Numbered from the stretch's first letter, positions 45,801 through 57,907 are shown. The stretch is DNA of 64,000 nt from Planoprotostelium fungivorum (GCA_003024175.1 MDYQ01000076.1:43046-107045); one strand, 5' to 3'. Numbers and translations are program-made. The notes: generated by a model not told the origin, from the letters alone.

Positions 45801-48344
45801 GGCTGAGACCACTACGGAGCAGTTTACTACCACCGAAGCCGAGACATCCACTGAGGAATTCACTACCACTGAGGCTGAGACATCGACTGAGCAGTACACT
45901 ACCACCGAAGCGGAAACCTCCACCGAACAGTTCACAACCACTGAGGCCGAGACATCGACTGAAGAATTCACTACCACTGAGGCTGAGACTTCTACCGAGC
46001 AGTTCACCACCACCGAGGCTGAGACGTCCACTGAGGAGTACACTTCGACTGAGGCTGAGACTTCGACCGAGCAGTATACCACCACTGAGGCAGAGACATC
46101 GACTGAGCAGTTCACAACCACTGAGGCCGAGACATCGACTGAAGAGTACACTACCACTGAGGCTGAGACATCGACCGAGGAGTACACCACAACTGAGGCT
46201 GAGACATCGACCGAGGAGTACACTTCAACTGAGGCTGAGACATCCACTGAGGAATACACTTCCACTGAAGCTGAGACCACTACGGAGCAGTTCACCACAA
46301 CTGAGGCCGAGACGTCGACTGAACAGTACACTTCAACTGAGGCTGAGACATCCACTGAGGAGTACACTTCCACTGAAGCTGAAACTTCTACCGAGCAGTA
46401 TACCACCACTGAGGCCGAAACGTCCACTGAGGAATTCACTACCACTGAGGCTGAGACTTCTACCGAGCAGTTCACCACCACCGAGGCTGAAACGTCGACT
46501 GAGGAGTACACCTCTACGGAAGCCGAAACATCGACTGAGCAGTACACCACCACTGAAGATCAGACATCTACTGAACAATACACCTCTACCGAGGCTGAAA
46601 CATCCACTGAGGAGTACACTTCTACTGAAGCTGAGACATCGACTGAGGAGTTCACCTCTACAGTTGCCGAGACATCGACTGAGGAGTACACATCTACTGA
46701 AGCTGAGACATCGACTGAGGAGTACACTTCTACAGTTGCCGAGACATCCACTGAGGAGTACACCTCTACTGAAGCTGAGACATCCACTGAGCAGTACACT
46801 ACTACCGAGGACCAGACATCGACTGAGGAGTACACCTCCACTGAATACGAGACTTCCTCCGTAGAATGGACCTCCACTGAGGCTGAGACATCGACCGAGC
46901 AGTACACTACCACTGAGGACCAGACATCGACTGAGGAGTACACTTCCACCATCGATCAGACATCGACTGAGGAGTACACTTCTACCATCGCTGAGACATC
47001 GACCGAGGAGTACACTTCTACTGTCGCCGAGACATCGACCGAACAGTACACATCAACTGAGGATCAGACATCCACTGAGGAGTACACATCAACTGAGGAT
47101 CAGACGTCCACCGAGGAGTACACTTCTACAGTTGCCGAGACATCGACTGAGGAGTACACTTCTACCATCGCTGAGACATCGACCGAGGAGTACACTTCTA
47201 CCGTCGCCGAGACATCGACTGAGGAGTACACATCAACTGAGGATCAGACATCGACTGAGGAGTACACTTCTACCATCGCTGAGACATCGACCGAGGAGTA
47301 CACTTCTACCGTCGCCGAGACATCGACTGAGGAGTACACATCTACCGAGGCTGAAACATCCACTGAGGAGTACACTTCTACCATCGCTGAGTCATCCACC
47401 GAGCAGTACACCACCTCCGTAGCCGATACTACCACCGAAGACCAGACGTCCACTGAGCAGTACACTTCTACCGTGGCTGAGACATCGACTGAGCAGTACA
47501 CCACCACCGAGGCTGAGACATCCACCGAGAGATACACCACCACTGAGGCAGAGACATCCACTCAAGTTCCCACCACAGAACAGCCCACCACCGAAGATCA
47601 GACATCAAGCGAGCAGTTCAACTCCACCACTGACTCGACAGATGTCTTCAACCCCGCCTCCTGCCAGATCTCCATCGGACAGACTGGTTACTGTGACGCC
47701 GGTGCAGCCAAGCCCACCATCCTCACTCTCAGCACACCCCTCAGCGTTGCCTTGGGAACCAATGTTCCCACCACTTACCCCACCATCCCAGCTGGCGCCA
47801 CCTCGCAAGGAGTCGTAGAGGTGAGAAGGAGATCTTCATCGCACGTGTCTGACCCGTATAGATCTCTGCTTACGACAAGAATGGAAACCAGTTGTCCACG
47901 TTCTGGTTCAATTCGACCACCTCGCCCAGCCTGAGCTTCACCTTCACCGGTTCTGCCCCTGACTTGTACTTTTACAACGTGACGAGCCAAACTTACCAGG
48001 CCCACGACTTCACTCAGTGTGGTGCACCCGCTCCCACCGTGAAGGACAACACCATCACCTACTACCTCTGTCACCTCACCCTCTTCTCTTTCATCAACAA
48101 CAACGCTGGATCCACCACCAGTCCAGCCTCTTCCACCGCAGGAGACAACGCGGTTGTCACCAACACGACCGCCAGCAAACTGTCTGGAGGAGCTATCGCT
48201 GGCATCGTCGTCGGCTGTGTCGTCTTCGCGGTCATCCTGATCATCGTCGCATTGATTGTCCTGAAGAAGAAGCAGAACGGAAGTCTGTTCGAGCCCGATC
48301 ACACGTCGCCGACCACTTCACCGAGAGACGATTCGAAGGCTTGA
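39874..48344 (+). CDS. Giant WSC-domain, Thr/Glu-repeat (mucin-like) type I membrane protein
   Basis: Exons 39874-39913, 39961-40255, 40300-40370, 40417-40923, 40962-41360, 41405-47820 (6.4 kb) and 47862-48344; about 2,735 residues. A signal peptide (KLVTLFVVLLAAFTAA) leads into an extracellular region with six WSC-like Cys modules at about 40614-40925, 41010-41350, 43130-43440, 43560-43790, 44440-44790 and 44850-45110 (pattern C-x-C-G ... C-G-G/N). Two long blocks of a 13-residue Thr/Glu repeat separate them. One helix (AIAGIVVGCVVFAVILIIVA) at ~48200-48262 is followed by a 30-residue basic-acidic tail. Known WSC proteins (yeast Wsc1) are O-mannosylated cell-wall sensors; here a surface, adhesion or wall-sensing role is inferred. 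Thr-rich repeats should be heavily O-glycosylated. Confidence 0.85.
41416..42555 (+). repeat. 39-bp coding tandem repeat, block 1
   Basis: About 28 units of a 39-base repeat encoding thirteen residues on the theme TEAETSTEQYTTT. Units alternate EQY/EEY/VEY and TTT/STS endings. Synonymous third-base changes are common while the protein pattern is kept, so the block is under coding selection. A second, shorter stretch lies near 43840-43940. Confidence 0.9.
45163..47610 (+). repeat. 39-bp coding tandem repeat, block 2
   Basis: About 60 units of the same 13-residue repeat. Unit variants form local runs: QF/EF variants in the first half, DQTSTEEYTSTVAE or IAE variants in the second, showing recent unit-by-unit expansion. 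The block sits between the sixth WSC module and the membrane-proximal domain. Confidence 0.9.
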
Positions 48345-48576
48345 GGTATCCACCAAGAATTTTCAAGTACATAAACATCTCATGAAAAGCTGAATCCTTC
48401 TTCTTTCGATGGTGATGGATTTGTGTGGGGAGTACATCAGTCCATGATGAATTGCTGATCGTGTTCGATATTGGTTGGGTTTTGTCTTTTTGTGGAATTG
48501 GAGAAGAAATACAAAAAATCGTTGTAGACAAGGTTTTTTTCTTTCGATCAGAGATCATCAGATTGGGTTTAAGAAG

Positions 48577-49398
48577 ATGCAACGGTTGGTTGTGCAACGT
48601 TCTTTCATCAAGGTGGCCCGTTGTGGTAATGCCATCCAGAAGTCTCAGAGGTGCATTAATCATTCCATAACAAGATGTGATCTCATTCCGACGACTCTAC
48701 AGAGTCAACTCTGTCCCATCGAGGGCCTTCCAGACAACACCCCTGAGGAGACAACTGGATTCCATCGTAAGAGGTCCTGGAGATCCTTACCCTCCCCACA
48801 TCGAGAGACTGGCTACTGAAGTGGCTAGCCTCAGTCTCATCGAATGCAACCTCTTCTTAGAGGCCGTGGGCAAAAAGGTCGGTGCCCCCGTGATACCAGT
48901 TGGCGGTGGTGGTTATGCACCAGGTGGGATGAACTTTCCATCTGTTCTATCTCATCACCTCCCTTCATCGTTGTCGGTCGACTCGCTCGTCATTCGATTG
49001 CATTTTCCAATCTGATTCGATGTCAGGACCAGCAGCCGGAGGTGTCCCAGCTGCCGCTGCCGCTCCCGCAGAGGAGAAGAAGGAGGAGAAGAAGGAAGAG
49101 AAGTCTGGCTTCACAGTCAAGCTGGTCAAGATCGCAGAGGGTGCCAAATACAAGGTTCTCAAGGAGATTCGTACCATCAAGCCCAACCTCTCCCTGCCCG
49201 ACGTGAGTTGTCCTCCATCATCCACAATCATCCATCATCGATCGTCCATCTTCTAATGGATCGACTGAACTTGCTGGCAGTCTAAGCCTTACGTGGACAA
49301 CCTGCCTTCCGTCTTGGGAGAGGGAGTCACAAAGGAGGACGTTGCAAAATGGAAGGAGAAGCTCGCCGCTGCCGGTGGTGAGATCAGCGTGGAGTAGA
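48577..49398 (+). CDS. MRPL12: Mitochondrial ribosomal protein bL12m (L7/L12)
   Basis: Exons 48577-48650, 48703-48923, 49027-49202, 49281-49398; about 195 residues. The N-terminus (QRLVVQRSFIKVARCGNAIQ) is basic and acid-free, a mitochondrial presequence. The N-terminal dimerisation domain (HIERLATEVASLSLIECNLF) is followed by a flexible Ala/Pro/Gly/Glu hinge (VPAAAAAPAEEKKEEKK) and the C-terminal factor-binding domain (FTVKLVKIAEGAKYKVLKEI, then TIKPNLSLPDSKPYVDNLPS). L7/L12 stalk proteins recruit translation GTPases. Confidence 0.93.
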
Positions 49399-49474
49399 GG
49401 GAGAATAAACCGAAAATCATTTCATTTATTCTCATTTATTCTTTCACACCATGCGATCGTCATCAGCGACATCA

Positions 49475-50936
49475 TCACGGATTCGCTTTAGAGGTCAATC
49501 CCTTCCTGTACTTCTCTGGAATACACTCGAAGAGGTTCTTGCTGACCAACCAATCCTTGTTGAACAGTCTCGACTGATATCGATACCCTCCATCACAGAT
49601 GATGGTGACGATGGTGTGACCTGCCCCATCATCAGCCACCATCGCACGTCCATGTCTAATCATCACCCGGCCCCAACTTTTTCGCCAGCTCGACCGCAGA
49701 GGCCACGTTCAAGGCAGAAGAGGCACCGACAAAGTAACCCTCTTCGTAGAGGAGACGAAAGACCATGCCGACCGACATGTCGTCCGTGATGTGCAGAGAG
49801 CCATCGACGGGTGCATCCTTTAGGTTCTCAGTGATCCTCCCCTGTCCAATACCCTCCGTAATGCTGCCGTTACCTGTTCATCGTCATCATCATCCTCTTT
49901 AGAGGTGCACGTGTGACTCGCCCGTCCTCTCTAATTGCCCCGTGGTGAAGTACTTGTAGAGGACGGACCCCGGCGGGTCTGCGACGTAGCACTTGACGTC
50001 GCGGCTCTTCTCCTTTAGATAAGATGAGACGCCCGCGAAGGTGCCTCCCGTTCCTGTGGCGCAGATGAAGGCGTCGATCTTGCCTTCTGTTTGTTCCCAA
50101 ATTTCTGGGCCGGTCGTCTGTTTTAGAGGTTGAATGCGAGATGGTGGTGATCGAATGATACGAATGATATGGAAGATGGAAGGTGGAGATGGGATGATGG
50201 GAGGACGTCTACCTCGTAATGACCCTGTCGGTTGGCCGTGTTGTCGAATTGGTTGCCCCAGATGGCGTTCTCTGTGGATTCTGCATGTCGTCTCGCCTTG
50301 TGATTGTAGTTCTCGGGGTCGTTGAAGGGGACAGCGGGGACGGGAAAGACTTCTGCGCCCAACGATCTCAACAGATCGATCTTCTCTGCGACACGATTAG
50401 AGGATGACGATAATGATGTATGTACATACCCTGAGATTGGGTGTTTGGCATGTAGATGACGAGCTTGTAACCGCTGGCGTTGCAGACGTGGGCCATGCCG
50501 ATGCCGGTGTTACCTGGATGGAGTGAGTGTAATGCATCAGACGCCCGAACGGCTGACCTGCCGTGCCTTCTACGACTGTTCCTCCGGGTTTTAAGAGGCC
50601 TTTCTTCTCTGCATCCTGTGATTTGTCAAAAAATGAAGATGTGGAGAGAGCCACACCTTGATGATAAAATGTGCGGCTCTGTCCTTGACGGAACCTCCGG
50701 GGTTCTGTAATTCTGCCTTCGCTAATCGTCCATATCAGTCTCTCCATTTTGTAATAGAACATCACCCAAGATGTTGCAACCAGTCTCGTCGCTGAGTTTG
50801 TTCAGACGAACGAGAGGTGTCCTTCCCACAGATCCATTGAAACCATCGCGAGCTCCCGCCTGACGTGATATCAGATACCATACGAAACGACGTAAGAGGA
50901 CAATACCCATGCGTTCTTGGCTATAGTGTCTGCCAT
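49475..50936 (-). CDS. Cysteine synthase / cystathionine beta-synthase-like PLP enzyme
   Basis: Descending exons 50907-50936, 50768-50859, 50657-50721, 50558-50615, 50430-50513, 50213-50385, 49918-50117, 49667-49863, 49475-49620; about 345 residues. The fold-type II PLP motifs are plain: [19 protein letters not shown], the PLP-Lys loop [17 protein letters not shown], the phosphate-binding [40 protein letters not shown] and [14 protein letters not shown]. It lacks the heme and CBS domains of animal CBS, so O-acetylserine sulfhydrylase or a minimal CBS is likely. The intron at 49864-49917 is uncertain at its donor. It lies convergent to bL12m and head-to-tail with RasGAP. Confidence 0.88.
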
Positions 50937-51100
50937 GCGGTTCGATGTGTGTAGCGATCGGTGATAACTTTGGAAGATGACGCGACTGACCTTCATATTT
51001 CCAAACATTCCAGATCGCGTTATCCGTTCCACTCGGCGTTGTAGACGAACACGAACATGAGGCTTTAGACGATGGACACGATGCAACACTTGTTCGTTCT

Positions 51101-54100
51101 TCATTGTGCATTCATGTTGGCCAGAAGATCTACAGAGGAAGAACCGGATCCAACGAGGAGGTTGACGAGTGATCCTCTGTTCTTCGTAATGTGAGATGCA
51201 GTCAGTGCGAACTCGGCCTCTATATCGATGACGTGATCGAGTTGTGTGGGTGGAACTCCCTCCCTCACCGTCTGTATTCCGTCAGTCATCTTCTTTAGAG
51301 GATGGTCGGTGATGGTGATGTGACTCACGGATATCTTGTCGATGTATTGCTTGAGGAAGACTTGGTTCGAGACGATGAAGCCGTTCATGAAGCTCATGTA
51401 AGGCTCTTTCCCTCCAAATTGTGCCAAATTACCCAGAGTCTGAACTCTGCGATCATCAGTGTCTATACTGATTGTCCGTGTGTCTGTGTCTATACGTGTA
51501 CGTTCTATGTCTGTGTGTGTGGATAGAGGTAGATATCGACTTACGTCTTCGAGATGAGCGTGAGTGTTCGGGCGGGAATCTTCTTGGGGTGATCAGTGAC
51601 CAGTCCGAATAATTTGGGACCGAGAATGGCGGGAGCCCAAAATCGCAAGAAGATGAAACCAGATGGCGCGGTGTAGTAGGTGTCGCTCTTGCTGCCCCAC
51701 TTTTCCACTACCTTCTGTCGAAGTATGGCGAACATTCTCCTCATCTCTCTGTCATCATCATCATCAGTCTCAGTTGATCATCAGACGATGATGATGTGAT
51801 GAAGAGGTGAGGTGTGATGAATGGAAGAAGACATGAAGATGATGTGATGAGAGGTGATGAAAGATCATGATCGTGATGTGATGGAGGATGATGAGACGAT
51901 GATCTCACATTGGAGTGTCATCTGCGGAGGCGATGATGGCGTGATATACACCCGATATCTCCGTGGTCAGATTCTTCTGATTCTGCTCCACAGTCTCTCC
52001 CTTCTCCAACTTCATCGGATCCACCTTCGTCTCTTCAGTCCCAAATCCGTTTTCACCCGTCCCAAATCAAATGTATAAAATCGAAATAAAATCACCTCGC
52101 AGGATCTCTTTCGGTCCACGGCGTCCTGTAATACTCTACCCAGTGTCCTCCTCAAGAAATTGGTACCGATGAGTCTCATGTACGCATCCACTGCCTTCGT
52201 GGCCAGACTGTTACCACGGAACAGCACCTCGGGGGTACCTATAGAGGTTGAGTGTCGCTGTCACGTCTACAAATCTCACTCGTAGTGTCGATCTCCCTCC
52301 CGATGAGAGAAGAGAGGAGCGTGAGAGCCTCTCCCTTGGCGTGGAAGAGACGAACGAGGGTGCGGGCCACCTGTGGTGGATCAATGTTTTGTGACGATCT
52401 ACAACGGTGTAGATTCACCTCCTCCTTCTCGTGTGTGGCCTCACCCAGAGCGTGGATCATGGAGAAATTGGTCGTGTTGATCATCTTCCACAAGTGGTCA
52501 TACTGCGCCTCGTGGAGCACCCTCAATTCCTGGAGAGGTCATCCATCTACAACGCCGTTGTAGATGAACCCACCGAATAGTGCAGGCGCAGACGGATGTC
52601 CCCGGCGTGTTTTCCGGATTTTTCTCCTTCGGAGGGGTGTGCAGTTAATCCGTACCACTTTGAAGTTTTTCCGTGCCAGATGAGAGAAGAGACGGGAATG
52701 GCCACTTCACCCATGAAGTCGGATTGGGACATGAAGTCCCAATCTCTCACCTGAGGGGGTGGGCACGAATATTTGGGACGGTCGCTCACCTCGATGACGA
52801 TGTCCTTCTTTGGATGCTCCACGGGCACTCGTCTGAATAGAACGTAAGGATAGATTCAATCGAATGGAAATAGAATCCATTTGAATAGTAGGTCATGAGA
52901 TTCAATGCATGAGCATAGTAGTCATCGTTGAATCGAACGGATTGTAATGGATGAAATGATATGTACTCACACAGTGCATTGGTATTTCCACACGGGGTTC
53001 AGTGTCTTCTTCACTGGCTCACTCTTGTACTTCAAGTTCTCTCCATACTTGACGATGACAAATGGCTGATGTCCTTCAGCTCCATCGTACAGTACACAAG
53101 CGGCGGAAGAGAAACGAAACTCACGTCACTGTAACCGTTGGCATCCTTGACCGAGAGGTTTCTGGCTGTCATGATGTCATCATCGTGATCATCATCGATG
53201 ACGATCACCTTCCACCACGGTGATCGAGTAGACGTATTCTCTTCCCGATGAGGTCCAATCGACCTCCACGAACACTTCTCCACTGACAAAATCCTACATC
53301 GTGTCATCCCACGACCTCATTCGTATTCTAGAAGGATGTCCACCTTGGAGTGCATGTGTACGAGAGGCCACCACTGCTCTACGTTCTGTTTCGACTCCGC
53401 GATGATCTTCATGGAGATATCGGCCGATCCGATCTACAACGTTGTAGATGCACGTAGATCCATCTACAACTCACCAACTTGTCCCTCCCGATCTCATCGG
53501 CATCGAAGACGGTCACGGTCATGGTGTCGTTGTAGAAGGTGTTCGAGTCCACAGAGAGGTCGTATTCTTCTGCCCAGAGAGGTTCCGTTGTCTTATACAT
53601 GGTTCGGCTCTTGACAGAGTGTTTACCTTTCATCAAATGAGTGAGATGGTTCGGGATGGACATCTCACCGATGTTGATGACGGCGTATGGGTTCATGGAT
53701 ATGTTGACGAGTTCTTTCACCTTCAATTTTCTCGCCTCCGCGACTGATGAAGAGTCAGATGCCGTTTAGAGTATGAGAGATAGAAGTCATTCACTTCTGA
53801 GATGGAGGAAACCGATGTTACGAATCTGGTTGGAGGATTTGTTCTTGAGGTTCAGCGTCTCCCATCTCTGATTGGAATTTGAGTCTTGGAATGAGATTGA
53901 TTAAGAGCTCACTCGGATGGCCTCGCGAAAGGCGTTTGCCCATGCCAAACTCTCCTCTGGACTCTCACCGTCCAAGATGATCCTTCGGATGTTCGTGTCT
54001 GAACAACTGATTCGAAATGCATTTTCATGTCCCTTCTGTGGAGATTGTTGCACCTGGTCGACCGATCAGAACGAATAGGAATGATGTTACTCACTTCGTT

Positions 54101-54456
54101 ATATTTAGACAGGTCGAAGTAACCTTTCAACTGTTCGTCTCCCTTGAATCACTTGAGTATTCGGTTCCTCCTTTAATTCCTCCATCTCACCTTGTCATTA
54201 TCGAAATAAAAGAAGGTAATCTCGGTCAGGATGCCCCATTTCAACGTCCAGCGGCCGACTGGTCCCTTCGACGAATATTTCTCAATCCATCCAGCCTTAT
54301 ACTTCACACCGGGTATCTTTTTGGGGGTAACCTCCTCAAAACCAATGATCTTGTTCGTCTGCAAGACATTTCCAAACTGGAATCGTTCAGTTACATTCGT
54401 CCATCGTCGGATTCTTTTCAGAGGATATAGAAGAGGTCGTGACTCACAACAGACAT
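51101..54456 (-). CDS. PH-C2-C2-RasGAP protein
   Basis: Nineteen descending exons, among them 54448-54456 (nine bases), 54191-54358, 54095-54129, 53913-54053, 53795-53867, 53475-53743, 53344-53433, 53209-53293, 53125-53165, 52971-53065, 52790-52832, 52574-52750, 52419-52529, 52280-52370, 52096-52238, 51909-52024, 51545-51748, 51329-51446, 51101-51292; all phases agree. A PH domain ([20 protein letters not shown] ... WANAFREAI) is followed by two C2 domains (e.g. [20 protein letters not shown] and [20 protein letters not shown]). Then comes a RasGAP domain with the arginine-finger motif [10 protein letters not shown] and [19 protein letters not shown]. RasGAPs switch off Ras; PH and C2 place it at membranes. 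Animal RASAL/RASA proteins order their domains differently (C2 before PH). Confidence 0.88.
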
Positions 54457-54635
54457 GGTTGATCTCGCCGGTTGGCGTTGTTCTGTTATTCCCGTTCGGT
54501 GACAGACGACATACAACCCAGCAAACTCTTGTCTGTTATATTTAAATCGAAATTAAATGGGTTTATCAATACTCATTCGCGGCAGGCTCCTTCTTTTCAT
54601 ACGCCGAACCTCAACAACCTAACCTCCAAAGTACA

Positions 54636-55126
54636 ATGAAATGCCCCATCATTGATATCAACGCAGAGGCAGTGAGGATCGTGCTGCATTCCAAGGGAGT
54701 CTTTGGCTCGGTCAGTATCACGTCGAGTGATATCTCTAACAACTGGGGTGACAACTACATCGAGGTACTGAAGACATCTGACCCGCTCGTGACCTACAAC
54801 AGATACTGGGAGGCAGTGTTCATGCTTCGTCGCTTCCTTGTGGCCATTGCTTACGTATTCATCACCGATCGTCAATTGTGAGATCGTATTTGTATACATC
54901 TGATGGCGGCGATAGGTCAGCTGCCGTCATGCTCATCTTGATCTTTGTGGGGAATAACGATATGATCCACATGTTTCATCTGGTGAGATTGTAAGGTGTG
55001 GCTGTCTCTGAGAGTACTCAGGTTCTGATCTACACACCCATTGCATTTAGTACCATTCTTGTGATTCATAAGGCGTGGAAAAAGAGCAAGAAGAGAGTCG
55101 AACAGGGCAAAAAGAGATGTTGTTAA
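54636..55126 (+). CDS. Small protein with three membrane helices, possibly a fragment of a larger membrane protein
   Basis: Exons 54636-54877, 54916-54982, 55022-55126; about 137 residues. It reads YWEAVFMLRRFLVAIAYVFI, then a second helix (AAVMLILIFVGNNDMIHMF) and a third (VLIYTPIAFSTILVIHKAW), ending in a Lys/Arg-rich tail. The YWE-x5-RR-L pattern recurs at the C-terminus of large TRP- or adhesion-like membrane proteins of protists, so this may be the truncated remains of one, or a free small protein. It starts cleanly with an ATG soon after an A/T-rich leader. No family named. Confidence 0.5.
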
Positions 55127-55174
55127 TCAATAGAGGACGTAAAGACGCCAAACTCGTTTCATTGGTATTTTGAT

Positions 55175-56984
55175 TTATTGATCTCTCGTCACATAAATCA
55201 TCTTGACATCATCTTCCAATTTTTCCACTGACACCAACTTGTAATGCACGACATCCCCGATAGTTCGAGTCAGACCCTTCTGAATCCAAGGCATTCCTCC
55301 ATCACCCAAGATCGTCGAGCCCTGGTAGACCACCCATCTCTGCACCTTCCCTTCTTGCATCATACGCGTGTGCAGCTGACTTCCACCTTCAACCATCAAT
55401 TGAAGGATCCCACGTTGTCCGAGGTCCTTCAGAACACTCTCGATGACAATTCCATTCGAATCAATTTCGACTTCCTGATGAGAATGAGAGAGTTGTAGAT
55501 GAAGAGTAATGAGAATTGTAGATGGATGGTGTTGTAGAGGATGAAATACCTTGTGTTCGATTCCGTTGCTCTCGTAGAACGATTTGACTTCGGATGTCAC
55601 ACTCCCGGTGTAGACGATGGTGGGTCCAACGTTCTTGTCCATCAGGTGACCTGATGAGAGATCAACTTGATGAGGCACGATGATGCATGACGGTTACGAT
55701 GGATACCGGTGATTGTATGATGATGTTGAACGATGGTGATGATCGTGATGGTGATTGATGATCGTGATGGTGATTGATGATCGTGATGGTGATTGATGGT
55801 TGTGATGGTGATTGATGATCGTGATGGTGATGATCGTGAGTGATCTCACCCTCACGAATGGAACCCTTTGTATCGAGCAAGACACGAAGAGGCTTCACGG
55901 TCTCGCCGTCCAGACGGACGTTCAATTTCGGATCATCCTTCCTGGCAGTGTTACTTCCCACCATGATGGCCTGTGATTGGGATCGTAACACGTGTGCGTC
56001 TCTCCTGGATGCCTCACAAGTGATCCATTGAGATGTTCCGTCTTCACAGGCGATTTTACCTGTTCGGTAGTTCAGAAGGTTCGTTTGATGACCATGAAGA
56101 TGATGATGGTGATGATGTGATGGTGATCACCATCGATGCTGATGGCAACTTTGAGTACGACGTAAGGAAGTCCCGTCCGTCTGTGATAGAGGTAAGGAGC
56201 TAAAATCTCCTTGCCCTTCGTTTCTAAAACCCCCGTTGTCACCTGATCTCCTTCAGTCCCAACTTGAAGATCCAATCGACTCGTTGTAGATGGAGATCTC
56301 TTCACCTCGATACCAGCGTCTCTCAACGCATTCAGCCCCTCTCCGTTCACCCTGCCTTCGGGTCAGTCTGATCGGGATTCGGACTCGGGGTTCGGAGGAT
56401 GACGTCATCGATACGTACCTCTCGTCGGGATCGGAGACGGAGATGACGACCCTCTTGACCTTCTTCTCGATGAGGAGTCGATCGCATGGAGGTGTTCTTC
56501 CGTGGTGATGACAAGGCTCCAGAGTTACGTATGCCGTGGCTCCCTCTAATTCTTCCGTTTTTCCGTTCTTCTCGACGTCCAGTACGGCATTCACCTGTGA
56601 TTCCTCAGCCGAAGATCATCGTGATCATGATGGTGATCGATCGTATTGATGATGGTGATGGTGATCGTGATGAAGACTCACTTCTGCGTGGGCCTGTCCA
56701 GCTCTGACGTGATAGCCTCTGCCGATGATGTTCCTGTTCTTATCTACAATGACGCATCCCACCCATGGATTTGGTGCCGTAGTGGTTCGTCCCTTCATGG
56801 CCTACACAATATTCAACACCATTCCACAATGATGTAGATCGTTGCATGTTGAATGAAGACAGAACAGAATGATGATATCTGGCTATACCTCGAGGAATGC
56901 TTGTTCCATCAGATCTTCATCGACCAACTTTTGATCCCAGACTTCCATCTTCTGTCCTCCACTCCTGTTACTCGTGTCATTCAT
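55175..56984 (-). CDS. ribD: Bifunctional riboflavin biosynthesis deaminase-reductase (RibD-like)
   Basis: Descending exons 56889-56984, 56682-56801, 56419-56594, 56131-56351, 55850-56059, 55550-55650, 55175-55474; about 408 residues. The deaminase half has the zinc site AGQAHAE and [17 protein letters not shown], with [11 protein letters not shown] before it. The reductase half has [42 protein letters not shown] and [19 protein letters not shown]. RibD performs the second and third steps of riboflavin synthesis from GTP. Fungi and plants split or rearrange these activities; a fused bacterial-type order is found in bacteria, plants and some protists. It lies head-to-tail with riboflavin synthase, 81 bases downstream of that gene's stop. 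Confidence 0.93.
55733..55835 (+). repeat. Intronic short tandem repeat, ~21-base unit
   Basis: Inside the 199-base intron 55651-55849 of the riboflavin gene. About five units of the form GATGATCGTGATGGTGATT with small changes. It explains the unusual length of this intron. Confidence 0.8.
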
Positions 56985-57065
56985 GGTGTTTCACTAAGGC
57001 TATGAGGAGTGGATGATGGTCCGATCACGATGATGATGGTAATAGGAAGATGATGTGATGCTGAC

Positions 57066-57841
57066 TCACTGTTCGGCCTGCTGTACGTTATTCATCTTCA
57101 TCGTCTTCAACATGGTGTCAAACTCGATGTTGATCTGATCTCCAACTCTTCGATATTGCAAATTAGTGTGAGCCAGAGTGTGATGGATGAGAGACACTCT
57201 GAACGTCTTGTCTCTTATCTCCGCAACTGTCAGACTGGTACCTGTAATTCATTCAATATCTCAAACAAGTACGTAGAGGTCATGTTTGGCGTGGTGTGAA
57301 CCGCATGATGGACTCACCATCCATGCAGATGGAACCTTTGTGAACGAGATGAATGGCCGAGTTGGGGAAGGAGCTGATGTCGATCCAGACATCTCTCGAT
57401 CCGTCCTTGCGATCGATTATCTCCGACACGCGAGCAACACCGTCCACGTGTCCCAACACATGATGTCCTCCGAGAGAGTCACCGTGCTGAAGGGCGTGCT
57501 CTACGTTGACATTATCTTTACGTTCAAAGTCGTCTCCGATGGATTCGAGATTGGTCAACTTCCTCGTCTCTTCCATAACAAAGAATTTGGCCGTGTCTCC
57601 CTTCACTTTCTCTAGGAGGGTGAGGCACACTCCATTGATGGCGATGGAGTCTCCCGCATTGGCCTTAGACCAGTAGCTGGAGTCGTCGACTGTGACCTTC
57701 CAAGAGTCAGCTTCTATATTGTCACGTGATCCACCTCAATGTTGTTGTTTGATGGGATAAACTTGGCTTTGCCTACCTACAGACGGTCAGCTGAAAACAT
57801 GACCACCTCCCCACCTTCTGAATGATACCCGTAAAGACCAT
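57066..57841 (-). CDS. ribE: Riboflavin synthase (alpha subunit type)
   Basis: Descending exons 57815-57841, 57735-57776, 57318-57696, 57066-57241; about 207 residues. The protein starts MVFTGIIQKVGKAKF as in nearly all riboflavin synthases. The two lumazine-binding repeats are visible: GDSIAINGVCLTLLEKVKGD with FVMEETRKLTN and NVNVEHALQHGDSLGGHHVL in the first, and GSICMDGTSLTVAEIRDKTF with GDQINIEF in the second. It dismutates two lumazine molecules to riboflavin. A 29- or 38-base intron choice near 57697-57734 changes only three residues. Confidence 0.93.
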
Positions 57842-57907
57842 GATGTGTGATCGATTGATGACGTGATGTGTTGTTGTGACCTGCGGAGTTGAATCTTCAA
57901 GTTGAAA

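Noticed and set aside
41391-47561. Long antisense open frames (up to ~490 codons) across the WSC mucin
   Set aside because: They arise because the 39-base coding repeat and its biased codons leave one antisense frame open. The translations are low-complexity mirrors (VSASVVVYCSVEV) with no independent start or splicing.
41416-47610. CRISPR-like array
   Set aside because: The repeats are contiguous coding units without unique spacers, in a eukaryotic gene.
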